This document shows positions 44,837 through 53,082 of a stretch of DNA of 53,649 bases, one piece after another; position 1 is the stretch's first letter, and every line of letters begins with the position of its first letter. A program made the translations under genes and the position numbers. The stretch is taken from positions 1 through 53,649 of the IMG/VR virus record IMGVR_UViG_3300013094_000065; one strand, written 5' to 3'. A model generated the notes under the pieces. That model was not told the DNA's origin. It worked only from the letters and a program-made list of their open reading frames with translations, and made no database searches. This DNA comes from a virus.

Positions 44837-45805
44837 TTAATTAATTTTACGATCAACTACAGATTTAGTGTTTCTTTCGCCTTGGTTTTCATTGTCACCT
44901 GTACGGGCTCCAACATTTAAACCTTTAGGACTAGTTTGTTCACCTTTACCGTAGTCAGCAACTTTTTTCAAGTTTTTAACACCAGCTTTTCCGCCTGGCA
45001 TGCTATTGGTTTCCCAATCTTTACCAGTAAACTGTTCACTCTTTTCTGGAGTAATACCACGGTTTACTTTGCCTGGGCTTGTTCCAACGTTGCTTTGACC
45101 TTCGTCTCCGCCTTGACCAATATTTTTAGCATCAGCACCAGTTGTTGGCTTACCTTTACCAGAACTTACCGGGCTACGACCTTCTACAGGAGCACTGTCT
45201 TTATCACCTGTACCAGCACCTAAGTATTGACCTTGTGATTTTTGTGTACCAGACTTGTCCCAGTCGTTTCCAACTTTCTCAACGTATTCACGTGTCATAC
45301 GGCGGCCTTCCATTGGCATTCCCATCATGTCTTCGTCGGCATCTTCATCATCTTCTTCATCATCTTCGGAATCATCAAAACCCATTTCAGCTTTTTCACC
45401 TTCTTGAGCCGCTTCTAATTCTGCAAATGCAGCTTCTAATTCTTGAATAGCATGTTTAATGTCCATGATTGCAGTATCTTCATCTTTTTCATGATCTGGC
45501 ATTTCTTGTTCATCATCAGCATTCATACCAATTGATTTTCCAAATTCATCAGTGTCGTCACCTTCTGCCCCGCCTTCAAATCCGTCATCGGCTTCCATGC
45601 TGTACGCATCTTCTAATTCCGTAGACTCATCAACTTCTGTATCTTCGTCTTCGGCTTCATCCATTTCCTCATCTTCTTCTTCAGCGATAAGATTTTCATA
45701 AATTGTGCGTGACTTTTCTACAACGATCTCATGAAAAAGTTCATTGGCCTTTTCGTGATTTTCGTTAACAAGATAGTCTAATAATTGTTCAAATTTTGTT
45801 GACAT
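44837..45805 (-). CDS. Acidic prohead core protein (gp68 position)
   Basis: The 322-aa protein starts MSTKFEQLLDYLVNENHEKA and ELFHEIVVEKSRTIYENLIA, a helical segment I associate with the gp68-position protein of marine T4-likes. Residues ~40-155 are extremely acidic, with long runs of Asp and Glu. The C-terminal half is Gly/Lys/Ser-rich and looks disordered. In T4, genes 67 and 68 between 20 and 21 encode scaffold core components, and acidity is typical of such cores. The protein is longer than T4 gp68 (141 aa), so the name rests on position and N-terminus. AGGAG precedes the ATG, and a CTAAATA lies further up. Confidence 0.68.
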   Translation of the reverse strand: MSTKFEQLLDYLVNENHEKANELFHEIVVEKSRTIYENLIAEEEDEEMDEAEDEDTEVDESTELEDAYSMEADDGFEGGAEGDDTDEFGKSIGMNADDEQEMPDHEKDEDTAIMDIKHAIQELEAAFAELEAAQEGEKAEMGFDDSEDDEEDDEDADEDMMGMPMEGRRMTREYVEKVGNDWDKSGTQKSQGQYLGAGTGDKDSAPVEGRSPVSSGKGKPTTGADAKNIGQGGDEGQSNVGTSPGKVNRGITPEKSEQFTGKDWETNSMPGGKAGVKNLKKVADYGKGEQTSPKGLNVGARTGDNENQGERNTKSVVDRKIN

Positions 45806-45940
45806 TTTTGTGTTTCTCCTATTAGGTTAGCGGCAATGCTATACCTATATTTACAAGGACAGTTAAATAGATGCGTGAAATGTGCCAAAAAACGCCGGTT
45901 TTGACTTATTTGTGACAGAGTTTAGTCTGTTTTATTAAAT

Positions 45941-45947
45941 TATTTAG
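45941..45947 (-). promoter_or_regulatory. Late-type promoter (CTAAATA) for the gp68-gp21-gp22-gp23 operon
   Basis: The reverse strand reads CTAAATAATTT in the 155-base gap before the acidic core gene, 136 bases upstream of its ATG. The rest of the gap shows no ORF. Confidence 0.45.
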
Positions 45948-45961
45948 TGTTTGATATAAAA

Positions 45962-46207
45962 TTACATAGGCCCAGCTTCTGGAGGAGGCGTGGCATACAT
46001 TTTTCTAGTCAACCCTAATTCTTGTTTCTTTTCTTTTTCCCGAGCATCTCCGGCTTTACGCAGATCGTTGAGCATACCTAAAGTTAGCCGAGTTTTTCTC
46101 AGGTCTGTATTTTTTAAAATGCCGGTGTCGTTTTGACTTAGATAACGATCGTCCTCTTGAGGTGCTTCGTTTTCTTTATCAAAATACATAAATTCTCGTA
46201 GTATCAT
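45962..46207 (-). CDS. Small prohead core-type protein (gp67 position, 81 aa)
   Basis: The likely start is the ATG at 46205-46207 (MILREFMYFDKENEAPQEDD). A TTG at 46213 opens the same frame two codons earlier. The body DTGILKNTDLRKTRLTLGML, then NDLRKAGDAREKEKKQE, is charged and helical. A protein of this size and pattern follows the portal gene in many T4-like phages. T4 gp67 (80 aa) is a prohead core component, so that role is proposed by position. GATAAATA lies just upstream of the start, inside the end of the portal gene region, but would leave a very short leader. Confidence 0.65.
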   Translation of the reverse strand: MILREFMYFDKENEAPQEDDRYLSQNDTGILKNTDLRKTRLTLGMLNDLRKAGDAREKEKKQELGLTRKMYATPPPEAGPM

Positions 46208-46224
46208 GGTCAAGTATTTATCGA

Positions 46225-47970
46225 TTATTGTGTAGATTGTCCGCCAGCTTCGCCGGTATCGGCACCAGTAGCAGGACTCATGGAACCATCTGTTTGCTCG
46301 GTCTGATCCATTTCAGGCGGTGCCGTATTGTTACCCAAACTACTGATATCGCCGGACATACCATTTGCAGTAATGCCAGCATTGCGTAATTCAGTATTGG
46401 CACCTAATTTGGTATCAGTGTCGATATTTTCTTCTTTCCATAAAGATTCATTCTCTGTGACCTCCTCTGCTGTCAATCCCAGGAAGCGTTTTAACGCAAA
46501 TCTCTTTGAAATCAGAGGGATAGCTACCATTGTATTAAAAGTGTTAACGCGAGCAGTGTCCATTTCTGCTTGACGATATGTCGCAAAGTTTTGCGGAGGA
46601 TTAAATTTAAGGTCAAAAATATTACTATCTATATTGATACCTTTGTTATGTAGGTACAGCTTAAACTCAAGATCAAACGGCTCATTCATCAATGATTGCA
46701 ATCGTTCGCAGTATTTGTTAAATCTCAATTCCTGGATGTATGCTGTTCCAACTCTACCATCATTAAAATTGCTTCCTCCGTCGTCTGACCCGGTAGGAAG
46801 ATAACTTGAAGGTATACGTAAAGCACGAAACAATTTATTAGTAAAATACTTGAGATCATCTATTTCCCCTAAATTTGTACCCCCGGGAAGAATTTCAACT
46901 TTGCTACCTCTTCCCTCTGATGTTTGTGGAAAGAAGTAATCCTCATTCACAGAGAGGGGATTATAACTTGCGTCAATCACGCTTTGACTTCCACCAGTGG
47001 TACTGGGAATTCTACGTTGATTTACTTCATTTTTAACACGTTCAACAAAGCTCATGGCCAAGTGACTGGGCATGTTGCCCACATCAATATAAAATACTCT
47101 ACGCTCAGGAGCACGTTGTATACGATAGATTAAAATGGCATCTTCTAACAATTCTTTTTGTTTGAATACTTTAAAAATACTTTCCATCAAACTATTACCA
47201 AATGGATAGTTACTGTCCAATCCTTCACTCATACTGATATGAATCACGTGTTTAGCATTAATTGCGTATTGGTTTTGATTATGACTAAATCTACTACTGT
47301 TGGCTCCGGTAGGATAACTGCCAACCATGCCTCTTGAGCCTCCGGCGCCACCCTGCCCCGATCCATAACTACCGCCAAATTGACTACCACCGCCGGTTAC
47401 ATTACTGGGTTGAATTGCAGTAGTTGCCAGTGTTTCAAAGTTGGGATTGAAGTCTCGAATAAAATACTGCTCGGGTTTTTTACCATCGCTTTCATTAACA
47501 ATAATCCTATCCAACTTGGCGGGATCTACGTACATCCATGCTTGTGTTTCTGGATCTCGAACAAAAATGCTATCGCCATATTTAAATGCGTTACGCACAA
47601 TTTTAAATATGCGTACAGGAAATTTGTTTAGTTTGCTCCACTGTTGCAGATATTTTTTAATGATTTTGATTTCAGTGTTGGTGGCTTGTTCTTTGAAATA
47701 AATTTGGAAAGGGGTTCCATTTTCTTCATTTGTTTGACTGCAAAATTCAGCCAAAATATCAAATGCCGCGTTAACTTCACTATCGCTATCCATGGTGTCA
47801 TATTGACCGTATCGCTCTAAACGATTGGGATGACCGGCATAAACATCTGGCAAATAGCTGGAGTAGTTGGTGCGGCTAGGATTACTACTTCCCGCGGTAC
47901 TCATGCTACCGCTTACAGGACTTAGTTTTCCTGAAAGATTAACCGGGGTAAAATAACGTTTCCATGACAT
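46225..47970 (-). CDS. 20: Portal vertex protein gp20
   Basis: The 581-aa protein has gp20 signatures: NRLERYGQYDTMDSDSEVNA then AFDILAEFCSQTNEENG near residue 65, IFKIVRNAFKYGDSIFVRDP, LLEDAILIYRIQRAPERRVF then YIDVGNMPSHLAMSFVERVK (~290-330), and IPSSYLPTGSDDGG. The portal dodecamer starts head assembly and is the DNA packaging channel. A Gly-rich insert (GGGSQFGGSYGSGQGGAGGS, ~205-225) is an unusual low-complexity loop compared with the rest. AGAG precedes the ATG. The gene heads the head operon, following the tape-measure candidate by 13 bases. Confidence 0.96.
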   Translation of the reverse strand: MSWKRYFTPVNLSGKLSPVSGSMSTAGSSNPSRTNYSSYLPDVYAGHPNRLERYGQYDTMDSDSEVNAAFDILAEFCSQTNEENGTPFQIYFKEQATNTEIKIIKKYLQQWSKLNKFPVRIFKIVRNAFKYGDSIFVRDPETQAWMYVDPAKLDRIIVNESDGKKPEQYFIRDFNPNFETLATTAIQPSNVTGGGSQFGGSYGSGQGGAGGSRGMVGSYPTGANSSRFSHNQNQYAINAKHVIHISMSEGLDSNYPFGNSLMESIFKVFKQKELLEDAILIYRIQRAPERRVFYIDVGNMPSHLAMSFVERVKNEVNQRRIPSTTGGSQSVIDASYNPLSVNEDYFFPQTSEGRGSKVEILPGGTNLGEIDDLKYFTNKLFRALRIPSSYLPTGSDDGGSNFNDGRVGTAYIQELRFNKYCERLQSLMNEPFDLEFKLYLHNKGINIDSNIFDLKFNPPQNFATYRQAEMDTARVNTFNTMVAIPLISKRFALKRFLGLTAEEVTENESLWKEENIDTDTKLGANTELRNAGITANGMSGDISSLGNNTAPPEMDQTEQTDGSMSPATGADTGEAGGQSTQ

Positions 47971-47983
47971 AATTTATATTCTC

Positions 47984-50377
47984 TTAGTTAGTTAGATAAT
48001 TACCATTTAATTTTTTTATTGCCGAAACAGTGTTACTGGTATTTTCTGACGTAGCAGACATGTATCGAACCAATGCTGCCATGTTAGTATTTAACTGAGC
48101 TACCAATTGTCGAAACTCTTTTTGATCAGTGCTGGTATTGCTGTTTGCTGATAAAGTTTGGCTTGCCAATTTGGATACTTCTGCAGATACCTGTGGCTTT
48201 TTCATCAGTTCTGTTACTCGATCTGCTTTGGCCACATCAATAGAAGCAACGGCTGCGCCAAATGCCATATAGCCTTGACCAAATGCTTGCAGTGCTGGCC
48301 CAAGAACCGTTAAATCTGCTATACTGCCTTTTAATCTAGAAACACTGTCTATAATAACACTTATGGTATCTTTCTTTCCAACACTACTCATAACTCCGTT
48401 AAGTATGCTACCTAGAATGTTGCCTGCCGCAGCCAACGGACTGCCTACGCCAAATGCGGCCAATGCTAAACCTAATGCGCCAATTCCTTTGGCCGCATCT
48501 ACTAATTTGCCGCCCTCAATTTTAGCAAACGATCCAAATCCTTCAGCAAGAGTCGGTAGTGTTTTTCCTACCAGCCATGTTGCACCTGCAATGGCTGCTC
48601 CTACCTGAATAATAACTGCGGCAATAGCTGTTCCGCCTAAAGCAATTTCTGGAGCCAATGCCCCAAGTCCAGCGATGGCTAACCCAACTTCTTCAATAGT
48701 AGCGGCAACTCCCAGCCCTTTTGCAGCAGTACCAGCCGCTCCGGCAGCTCCAGTAACTCCTTGAGCCACTGAGCCGGCAGCCGATGCCCCGCCTAAAGCA
48801 GTCCGTACTGTATTATAGCCATTAAGCACGCCTATCACTGTTTTCATAGTACCCAGCGCAATAACAACGCCAATAATAGTTTCCACTAATCCTTCCATGT
48901 GATTTTTAAAAGTGTTACTAAACCAATCAATAACGCCAGTAAACACTTTTACAAAAGTTGTAACTAATGGTAGTGATGCATTTACCAAGTTGTTAATTGC
49001 TTCTGTAAAATTTTTTCTAGCTTCTTGTATCTCTTTCTGTCTTTTAATTTCGTCTGCGGCTTCACCAGTTTGTCGTTTGGCGTTGGCTTCTTCTCTTTCT
49101 ATTTCCTTTTCTCTTATACCTGCAAGAGTATTTTGTCCAGTCATCTGATCATCGGCTGCTCGAATAGCCGCGTCGCCAATTTTATCATAAACACCACCAA
49201 CAGTGCCCAATGCTCCGGCAAATTGTTTTAATTCCTGAGTGTTGTGAACTCTACTTTGATTTTCTAAATTTTGTATTTCGGCACTTTTATTACCGGTTCT
49301 TTGAATAGTGCTATAAAATTGACCTATGTCTCTAGCTGCCTGTGGGGCCAAAGCTGACAATTGTTTACCAGCTTCACCGGTTACTGCTCGACCCTGAGCA
49401 GCCGCAATAACAAGGTCCTCGCCGGCTTTTCCATATAATGCTTTACCCCTAGCCATAGCTGCATCAAATGATGTGCGATCCTTTTCGCTTAATGATGCTC
49501 TGAACATTTCAATGTCGGCTTTACGCATAGTTTCTTTTAAATCTTTAGCTTGTTGTTCTCGTGTTTTACCAGTTATGTCAGCTAATCGATCTAATTCTTC
49601 CATATAGGACGCGGCTGAATTTATTAGTTGCGAAGAATTTTCCAACTCACGTGTTGTTCGACCACCAGATATTGAAATATAATCAATAAGACCTTGGCTA
49701 AGTTGCTCAGACGTAAAGCCCAAATTCATCAATCGTGTACCAACATCGCTATTAATTAATTCTGCTCCAAGTCGCTTAAATGCCGCGGCACCGGCATTAG
49801 CACCACCGCCCAATAAAGTAAACTCTTGACTGTTCCTAGTCATTAGATCAGTAAATTGGTCCATAGTTAGGTACAAATCCGAAGCGGATTGCCTTAATTC
49901 AGTCAGCGAACCACCAAGATTAATGCCAGCATTGGTTAATTTTTGATAACTTGCTAAATTGTCTTCTTGGTATTTGGCAACTCTTGACAACCCCGATGCC
50001 ACCAAACCTATACCAAATGGCAAGGTACTAAATGCCATCATCACGTCGCTGGATTTTGCTGTGCCTGCTATTAGTTTAGATAGGGCAGTGTCTAGTGAGT
50101 TAAATATAGGGGCTACTTTAGAAATACCCCGTTCAAATAAATTTAATGCTACATTGGTTTTTTCTAATTTGGTAAGTTGTTCGGCAACTTGATTGTTGAG
50201 ATTATCCCAAGCGTCTTTATCAAACAATCCGCCCTCGATGCCTAATTTTTTTAGTTGATCTAGAGTTTGTTTATTAGCAACCATAGAGCTGGCTAATAAT
50301 AATTTTAACGTGGCTTCGGTTGCCGCGTTGTTTAATTCAACATCTTCATTACCGATTCGACCGTATACATCTGTCAT
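47984..50377 (-). CDS. Probable tail tape measure protein (797 aa)
   Basis: Residues 1-490 are helical and coiled-coil-like (VAEQLTKLEKTNVALNLFER; QTGEAADEIKRQKEIQEARK). Then come hydrophobic, Gly/Ala-rich segments typical of tape measure proteins: ETIIGVVIALGTMKTVIGVL (~500-520), IEEVGLAIAGLGALAPEIAL and AAVIIQVGAAIAGATWLVGK (~570-620). Tape measures set tail length and are ejected with DNA. It adjoins gp26, as the hub-tape measure genes do in T4. T4 gp29 is 590 aa, so the longer product would imply a longer tail if this is right. A divergent late promoter pair precedes it. A head-internal ejected protein is the main alternative. Confidence 0.65.
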   Translation of the reverse strand: MTDVYGRIGNEDVELNNAATEATLKLLLASSMVANKQTLDQLKKLGIEGGLFDKDAWDNLNNQVAEQLTKLEKTNVALNLFERGISKVAPIFNSLDTALSKLIAGTAKSSDVMMAFSTLPFGIGLVASGLSRVAKYQEDNLASYQKLTNAGINLGGSLTELRQSASDLYLTMDQFTDLMTRNSQEFTLLGGGANAGAAAFKRLGAELINSDVGTRLMNLGFTSEQLSQGLIDYISISGGRTTRELENSSQLINSAASYMEELDRLADITGKTREQQAKDLKETMRKADIEMFRASLSEKDRTSFDAAMARGKALYGKAGEDLVIAAAQGRAVTGEAGKQLSALAPQAARDIGQFYSTIQRTGNKSAEIQNLENQSRVHNTQELKQFAGALGTVGGVYDKIGDAAIRAADDQMTGQNTLAGIREKEIEREEANAKRQTGEAADEIKRQKEIQEARKNFTEAINNLVNASLPLVTTFVKVFTGVIDWFSNTFKNHMEGLVETIIGVVIALGTMKTVIGVLNGYNTVRTALGGASAAGSVAQGVTGAAGAAGTAAKGLGVAATIEEVGLAIAGLGALAPEIALGGTAIAAVIIQVGAAIAGATWLVGKTLPTLAEGFGSFAKIEGGKLVDAAKGIGALGLALAAFGVGSPLAAAGNILGSILNGVMSSVGKKDTISVIIDSVSRLKGSIADLTVLGPALQAFGQGYMAFGAAVASIDVAKADRVTELMKKPQVSAEVSKLASQTLSANSNTSTDQKEFRQLVAQLNTNMAALVRYMSATSENTSNTVSAIKKLNGNYLTN

Positions 50378-50401
50378 TGTTAATCCCGAGTTTTCTGCGT
50401 A

Positions 50402-50409
50402 TATAAATA
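50402..50409 (+). promoter_or_regulatory. Consensus late promoter (TATAAATA) for gp26
   Basis: Exact TATAAATA on the forward strand, 53 bases before the gp26 ATG, in the 85-base divergent gap. Confidence 0.7.
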
Positions 50410-50441
50410 CTACAAATAAGATAACCGTACTATCTTAAACT

Positions 50442-50449
50442 TATTTATT
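50442..50449 (-). promoter_or_regulatory. Late promoter (AATAAATA) for the tape measure gene
   Basis: The reverse strand reads GAATAAATAAG, 64 bases upstream of the ATG at 50377. The two promoters in this gap overlap in space: each lies on the far side of the other relative to its own gene. Confidence 0.5.
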
Positions 50450-50462
50450 CGGAGAAAGAACC

Positions 50463-51329
50463 ATGGAAAATAGTGTAGCCCAACCAGTTAACCCACTGGC
50501 AATGTTTATGCGTCAACCCAAAATTTATATCAAATTGCCAAGCGGGGGGGAGTATTGGGCTAGCGGAAGTTTGGAAATTTCGGAAAATGGGCAATATCCA
50601 GTTTATTCAATGACAGCCAGGGATGAACTGTTGATCAAAGTTCCAGATGCGTTGATGAGCGGTCAGGCCATAGTTGATGTGATACAAAATTGTATACCCA
50701 ACATTAAAAATGCCTGGATGATCCCCAGTATAGATTTGGATATAATTTTAATTGCCATTAGATTGGCCACCTACGGTGAAATGATGGATACTCCAATCAA
50801 ATTTGGGGATCTAGAGTTAACATATGTGGTAGATCTTCGAATCGTAATAGATAGTTTAATGAATCAAATTTCTTGGGATCCAGTAGTGTCAATAAACGAT
50901 GAAATCACAGTGTTTGTAAAACCAGTCAACTATAAAGATATCACCAAAGTGTCCATTCAGTCATTTGAAACACAACGAATCATGAAAGTTGTCAACGATG
51001 ACACAATCTCAGATGAAGAAAAATTAAGACTGTTTCAAGAAAGTTTTAAGAAACTCACCAATAGTACTGTGGCCATGATTGGCGACAGCATTAGCAGGAT
51101 TGAAACAAGCAAGGGTAGCACAGATAATACAGAATTTATTCAAGATTTTTTGTCCAATACAGATAAAAGTGTATTCAATACTATTCAGTCTCATTTAGAA
51201 AAATTACGCGAACAGAACAATGTCAAACCAATGAAAGTTGCTGTCACCGATGAAATGCGTGAACAAGGTATCACCGGTGATATTATTGATGTTCCGTTAA
51301 CATTTGACGCATCAACTTTTTTCGTATAA
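50463..51329 (+). CDS. 26: Baseplate hub subunit gp26-like
   Basis: The 288-aa protein contains PKIYIKLPSGGEYWASGSLE, YPVYSMTARDELLIKVPDAL, IVDVIQNCIPNIKNAWMIPS and DIILIAIRLATYGEMMDTPI (residues ~18-125), the signature of the T4 baseplate hub family (gp26-like) in marine phages. It belongs to the central hub of the baseplate. The C-terminal half is charged and helical. GGAG lies 8 bases before the ATG and a consensus late promoter further up. It runs straight into the gp51-position gene after 5 bases. T4 gp26 is about 208 aa, so this one is longer. Confidence 0.82.
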   Translation: MENSVAQPVNPLAMFMRQPKIYIKLPSGGEYWASGSLEISENGQYPVYSMTARDELLIKVPDALMSGQAIVDVIQNCIPNIKNAWMIPSIDLDIILIAIRLATYGEMMDTPIKFGDLELTYVVDLRIVIDSLMNQISWDPVVSINDEITVFVKPVNYKDITKVSIQSFETQRIMKVVNDDTISDEEKLRLFQESFKKLTNSTVAMIGDSISRIETSKGSTDNTEFIQDFLSNTDKSVFNTIQSHLEKLREQNNVKPMKVAVTDEMREQGITGDIIDVPLTFDASTFFV

Positions 51330-51334
51330 GGCTT

Positions 51335-51553
51335 TTGTCCTTGGACCGCGACGGTATCGAATCATTAATTAAAGAATATGATGCCAGTACAAAAGCCCTT
51401 AAAGAAGAACTTGTTAGAATTTGTTGGTTTATGAGAGGTGGGGTAAGTTATAACGAAAGTCACTGCCTGACCTATGATGAACGTTTGATCATATCTAAAG
51501 TTATTGAAAGCAATTTAGCAACCACTAAAGAGACACAACTTCCATTTTTTTAA
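51335..51553 (+). CDS. Small gp51-position protein (tape measure/hub assembly helper type, 72 aa)
   Basis: The frame begins with TTG at 51335, with AAGG 4 bases upstream (a second in-frame TTG is at 51341). The product, rich in IESLIKEYDASTKALKEELV and then RICWFMRGGVSYNESHCLTY and TKETQLPFF, matches the short 'W-F-RGG..y....ls..er' proteins encoded after the gp26-like gene in T4-like phages. In T4, gene 51 follows gene 26 and encodes a baseplate hub assembly catalyst, but that protein is larger, so only the position is equated. A terminator follows 3 bases after its stop. Confidence 0.6.
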   Translation: MSLDRDGIESLIKEYDASTKALKEELVRICWFMRGGVSYNESHCLTYDERLIISKVIESNLATTKETQLPFF

Positions 51554-51556
51554 AAG

Positions 51557-51583
51557 AATAACAAATGTATTTGTTATTTTTAT
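51557..51583 (+). terminator. Rho-independent terminator after the gp26-gp51 unit
   Basis: AATAACAAA (51557-51565), loop TGTA and TTTGTTATT (51570-51578) form a perfect 9-bp stem followed by TTTAT. It separates the plus-strand hub genes from the convergent 308-aa gene. Confidence 0.85.
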
Positions 51584-51601
51584 CAACTACCAATAGAGAA
51601 A

Positions 51602-52528
51602 TTAAAGTTTTATTTTCAAGAAACGGCTAAATCCTATATCGTTTTCATCAATTGATGCTGATTCAACTGTTGGGATTTTTGCGTCAATTACGGCCAACCC
51701 ATCTTTTATTTGTTTACGCCCAGTGGCATTCAATTTACTATAAAAGTTAATGACCGATTGTACAGTTAATTGAGTAGACACTCCGGCACCGGATCTACTA
51801 CCACCTTGATTACCCGATGATGCTGTATTCCTGTTTGTTGCACCGCCGTTAGCATTATTACCCGATGATGCTGTATTCCTGTTTGTTGCACCGCCGTTAG
51901 CATTATCCAGTTCAGCAACCGAAGCTGAAATAATTTGCCCAACCATCTTGTTATCTAAAGGAATATCCTGTTCCGCATCTTCTCTAACTGTTTGAAAAGT
52001 TGGATTACCCTGTGCGTCAGCGCCTGTCATTTTTTGTACAGGAATGCCAACTTTTGAATTTTTATACCCGTTGGGGTTATTTTTTAGTCTAGCAGTACCA
52101 CTCAGAGTTTTTTGTTTAGCGGCTGCAATTTGTGCCGGGGTTAGTTTTCCACCAGGGGCAGGAGTTGCCGGTGTTTGAACCGCTGATGATTTTATTTGAT
52201 TGATTAATTTCTCTACTCCGCCAGTCAATGGCAAGTTCTGAGACTGCATCCAAGCGGTTAATATACCTAGAGTAGCATCCTTTCCTCCCTGGCTACTACC
52301 TAAATAAGTTTGAAATTTTTTCATTAACTCATTTGCTTGTTTACCTGTTTGTGAAATCCCTTGGGCTCTTGCACGAGTATTAACGTTAGTAAATGGATTA
52401 ATTCGAGTTATCCCAGTTTTCACCCGTTGACCTAAGCTGTGTGGTACATCTCCCGTGGTACTAGCATTTGCCGCATTAAGATCTAATTCATTTAAATTAA
52501 AATCTTCCATAATATCAGATAATTTCAT
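51602..52528 (-). CDS. Hypothetical protein with duplicated Asn/Gly/Thr-rich segment (308 aa)
   Basis: The protein starts MKLSDIMEDFNLNELDLNAA and has a helical N-terminal half (QTGKQANELMKKFQTYLGSS), a Pro/Ala linker, a basic patch (KQKTLSGTARLKNNPNGYKN), a central tandem duplication of a 16-residue Asn/Gly/Thr/Ser-rich unit (~208-240), and a helical end (VQSVINFYSKLNATGRKQIK). No transmembrane segment or enzyme motif is visible. AAAGGA precedes the ATG at a slightly long distance and a consensus late promoter lies 26 bases upstream. Late expression and low-complexity linkers would suit an internal or structural protein. I recognise no family. Confidence 0.7.
   Translation of the reverse strand: MKLSDIMEDFNLNELDLNAANASTTGDVPHSLGQRVKTGITRINPFTNVNTRARAQGISQTGKQANELMKKFQTYLGSSQGGKDATLGILTAWMQSQNLPLTGGVEKLINQIKSSAVQTPATPAPGGKLTPAQIAAAKQKTLSGTARLKNNPNGYKNSKVGIPVQKMTGADAQGNPTFQTVREDAEQDIPLDNKMVGQIISASVAELDNANGGATNRNTASSGNNANGGATNRNTASSGNQGGSRSGAGVSTQLTVQSVINFYSKLNATGRKQIKDGLAVIDAKIPTVESASIDENDIGFSRFLKIKL
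51809..51904. repeat. Tandem duplication of 48 bases (two copies)
   Basis: A 48-base unit containing ACCCGATGATGCTGTATTCC occurs twice in direct succession with no difference seen. It is in frame and gives two identical 16-residue units in the 308-aa protein. The exact identity suggests a recent slippage or recombination event. Confidence 0.9.
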
Positions 52529-52553
52529 CGAGCAATCCTTTTTTACTATAAGT

Positions 52554-52561
52554 TATTTATA
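52554..52561 (-). promoter_or_regulatory. Consensus late promoter (TATAAATA) for the 308-aa gene
   Basis: The reverse complement of 52554-52561 is TATAAATA, 26 bases before the ATG at 52528. Confidence 0.65.
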
Positions 52562-53082
52562 TATTGAATTGAGCTAAAGCTCAATTGCTTCTACGCTATC
52601 GCTTGAAGCAACTTTTTATTTTGAAATTAATGATCAATTACGAAGTAAGTAATTCATGTAGATTGTTACAGTCAGACGGAACCATTTTACAGGTTCCATC
52701 TTTATGTCTTCATGTGAGTTGCACACAGCCAAGACTTTGGAAGTAGGTATTTTTTATTCACCGTATGCTAATGGGCTCTGACCTTTCCCATCCTACGTCG
52801 ACATCGCAGAATTATTCTGCTATCTTAAACTTCGTTCCTAGTGTTTAAGTTTTTATAGCCGGTGATTTCGTATGTTAACATTCATACTATAACAATGCGT
52901 CGAGCTTATGGTTCTACTCTCAAACTCACTTCCAATTTTTCAGGATACTGGATTCCTCCAGGGGAGTGCATTATTACGTTACGTGTCCGGTTATTCCCCG
53001 GTTTTTCCACAGCGGTATTACAAACTGGCCCGCCAACCTTGGGTGTTAATTGATTTTTTAATTATATGTGAGTCGTGATTTA
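52562..53082 (-). ncRNA. Candidate structured non-coding RNA (unidentified)
   Basis: No convincing gene occupies this ~520-base gap, but it is dense in perfect inverted repeats: 52567-52586 (8-bp stem, 4-base loop), 52585-52611 (7 bp), 52636-52654 (6 bp), 52678-52697 (6 bp), 52806-52820 (6-7 bp), 52824-52849 (7 bp), 52870-52887 (5 bp) and CCGG pairs near 52987-53001. It is more GC-rich in parts than its neighbours. It directly follows the GIY-YIG gene on the same strand. Possible identities are a group I intron-type ribozyme linked to the endonuclease, or the right end of a decayed IS605-type element with an omega-like RNA. Neither was proved, and strand is inferred from neighbours. Confidence 0.45.

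Noticed and set aside
44936-45450. Forward ORFs over the acidic core gene
   Set aside because: They are antisense shadows of the Glu/Asp-rich reading frame, giving Ser/Phe/Leu/His-rich products without start signals.
52862-53053. Forward 63-codon ORF in the non-coding gap
   Set aside because: It runs against the neighbouring genes, has no Shine-Dalgarno or recognisable motif, and overlaps several hairpins.
52541-53082. tRNA or tmRNA gene in the structured gap
   Set aside because: I found no cloverleaf, T-loop GTTCGA-type sequence or CCA-like end in either strand.
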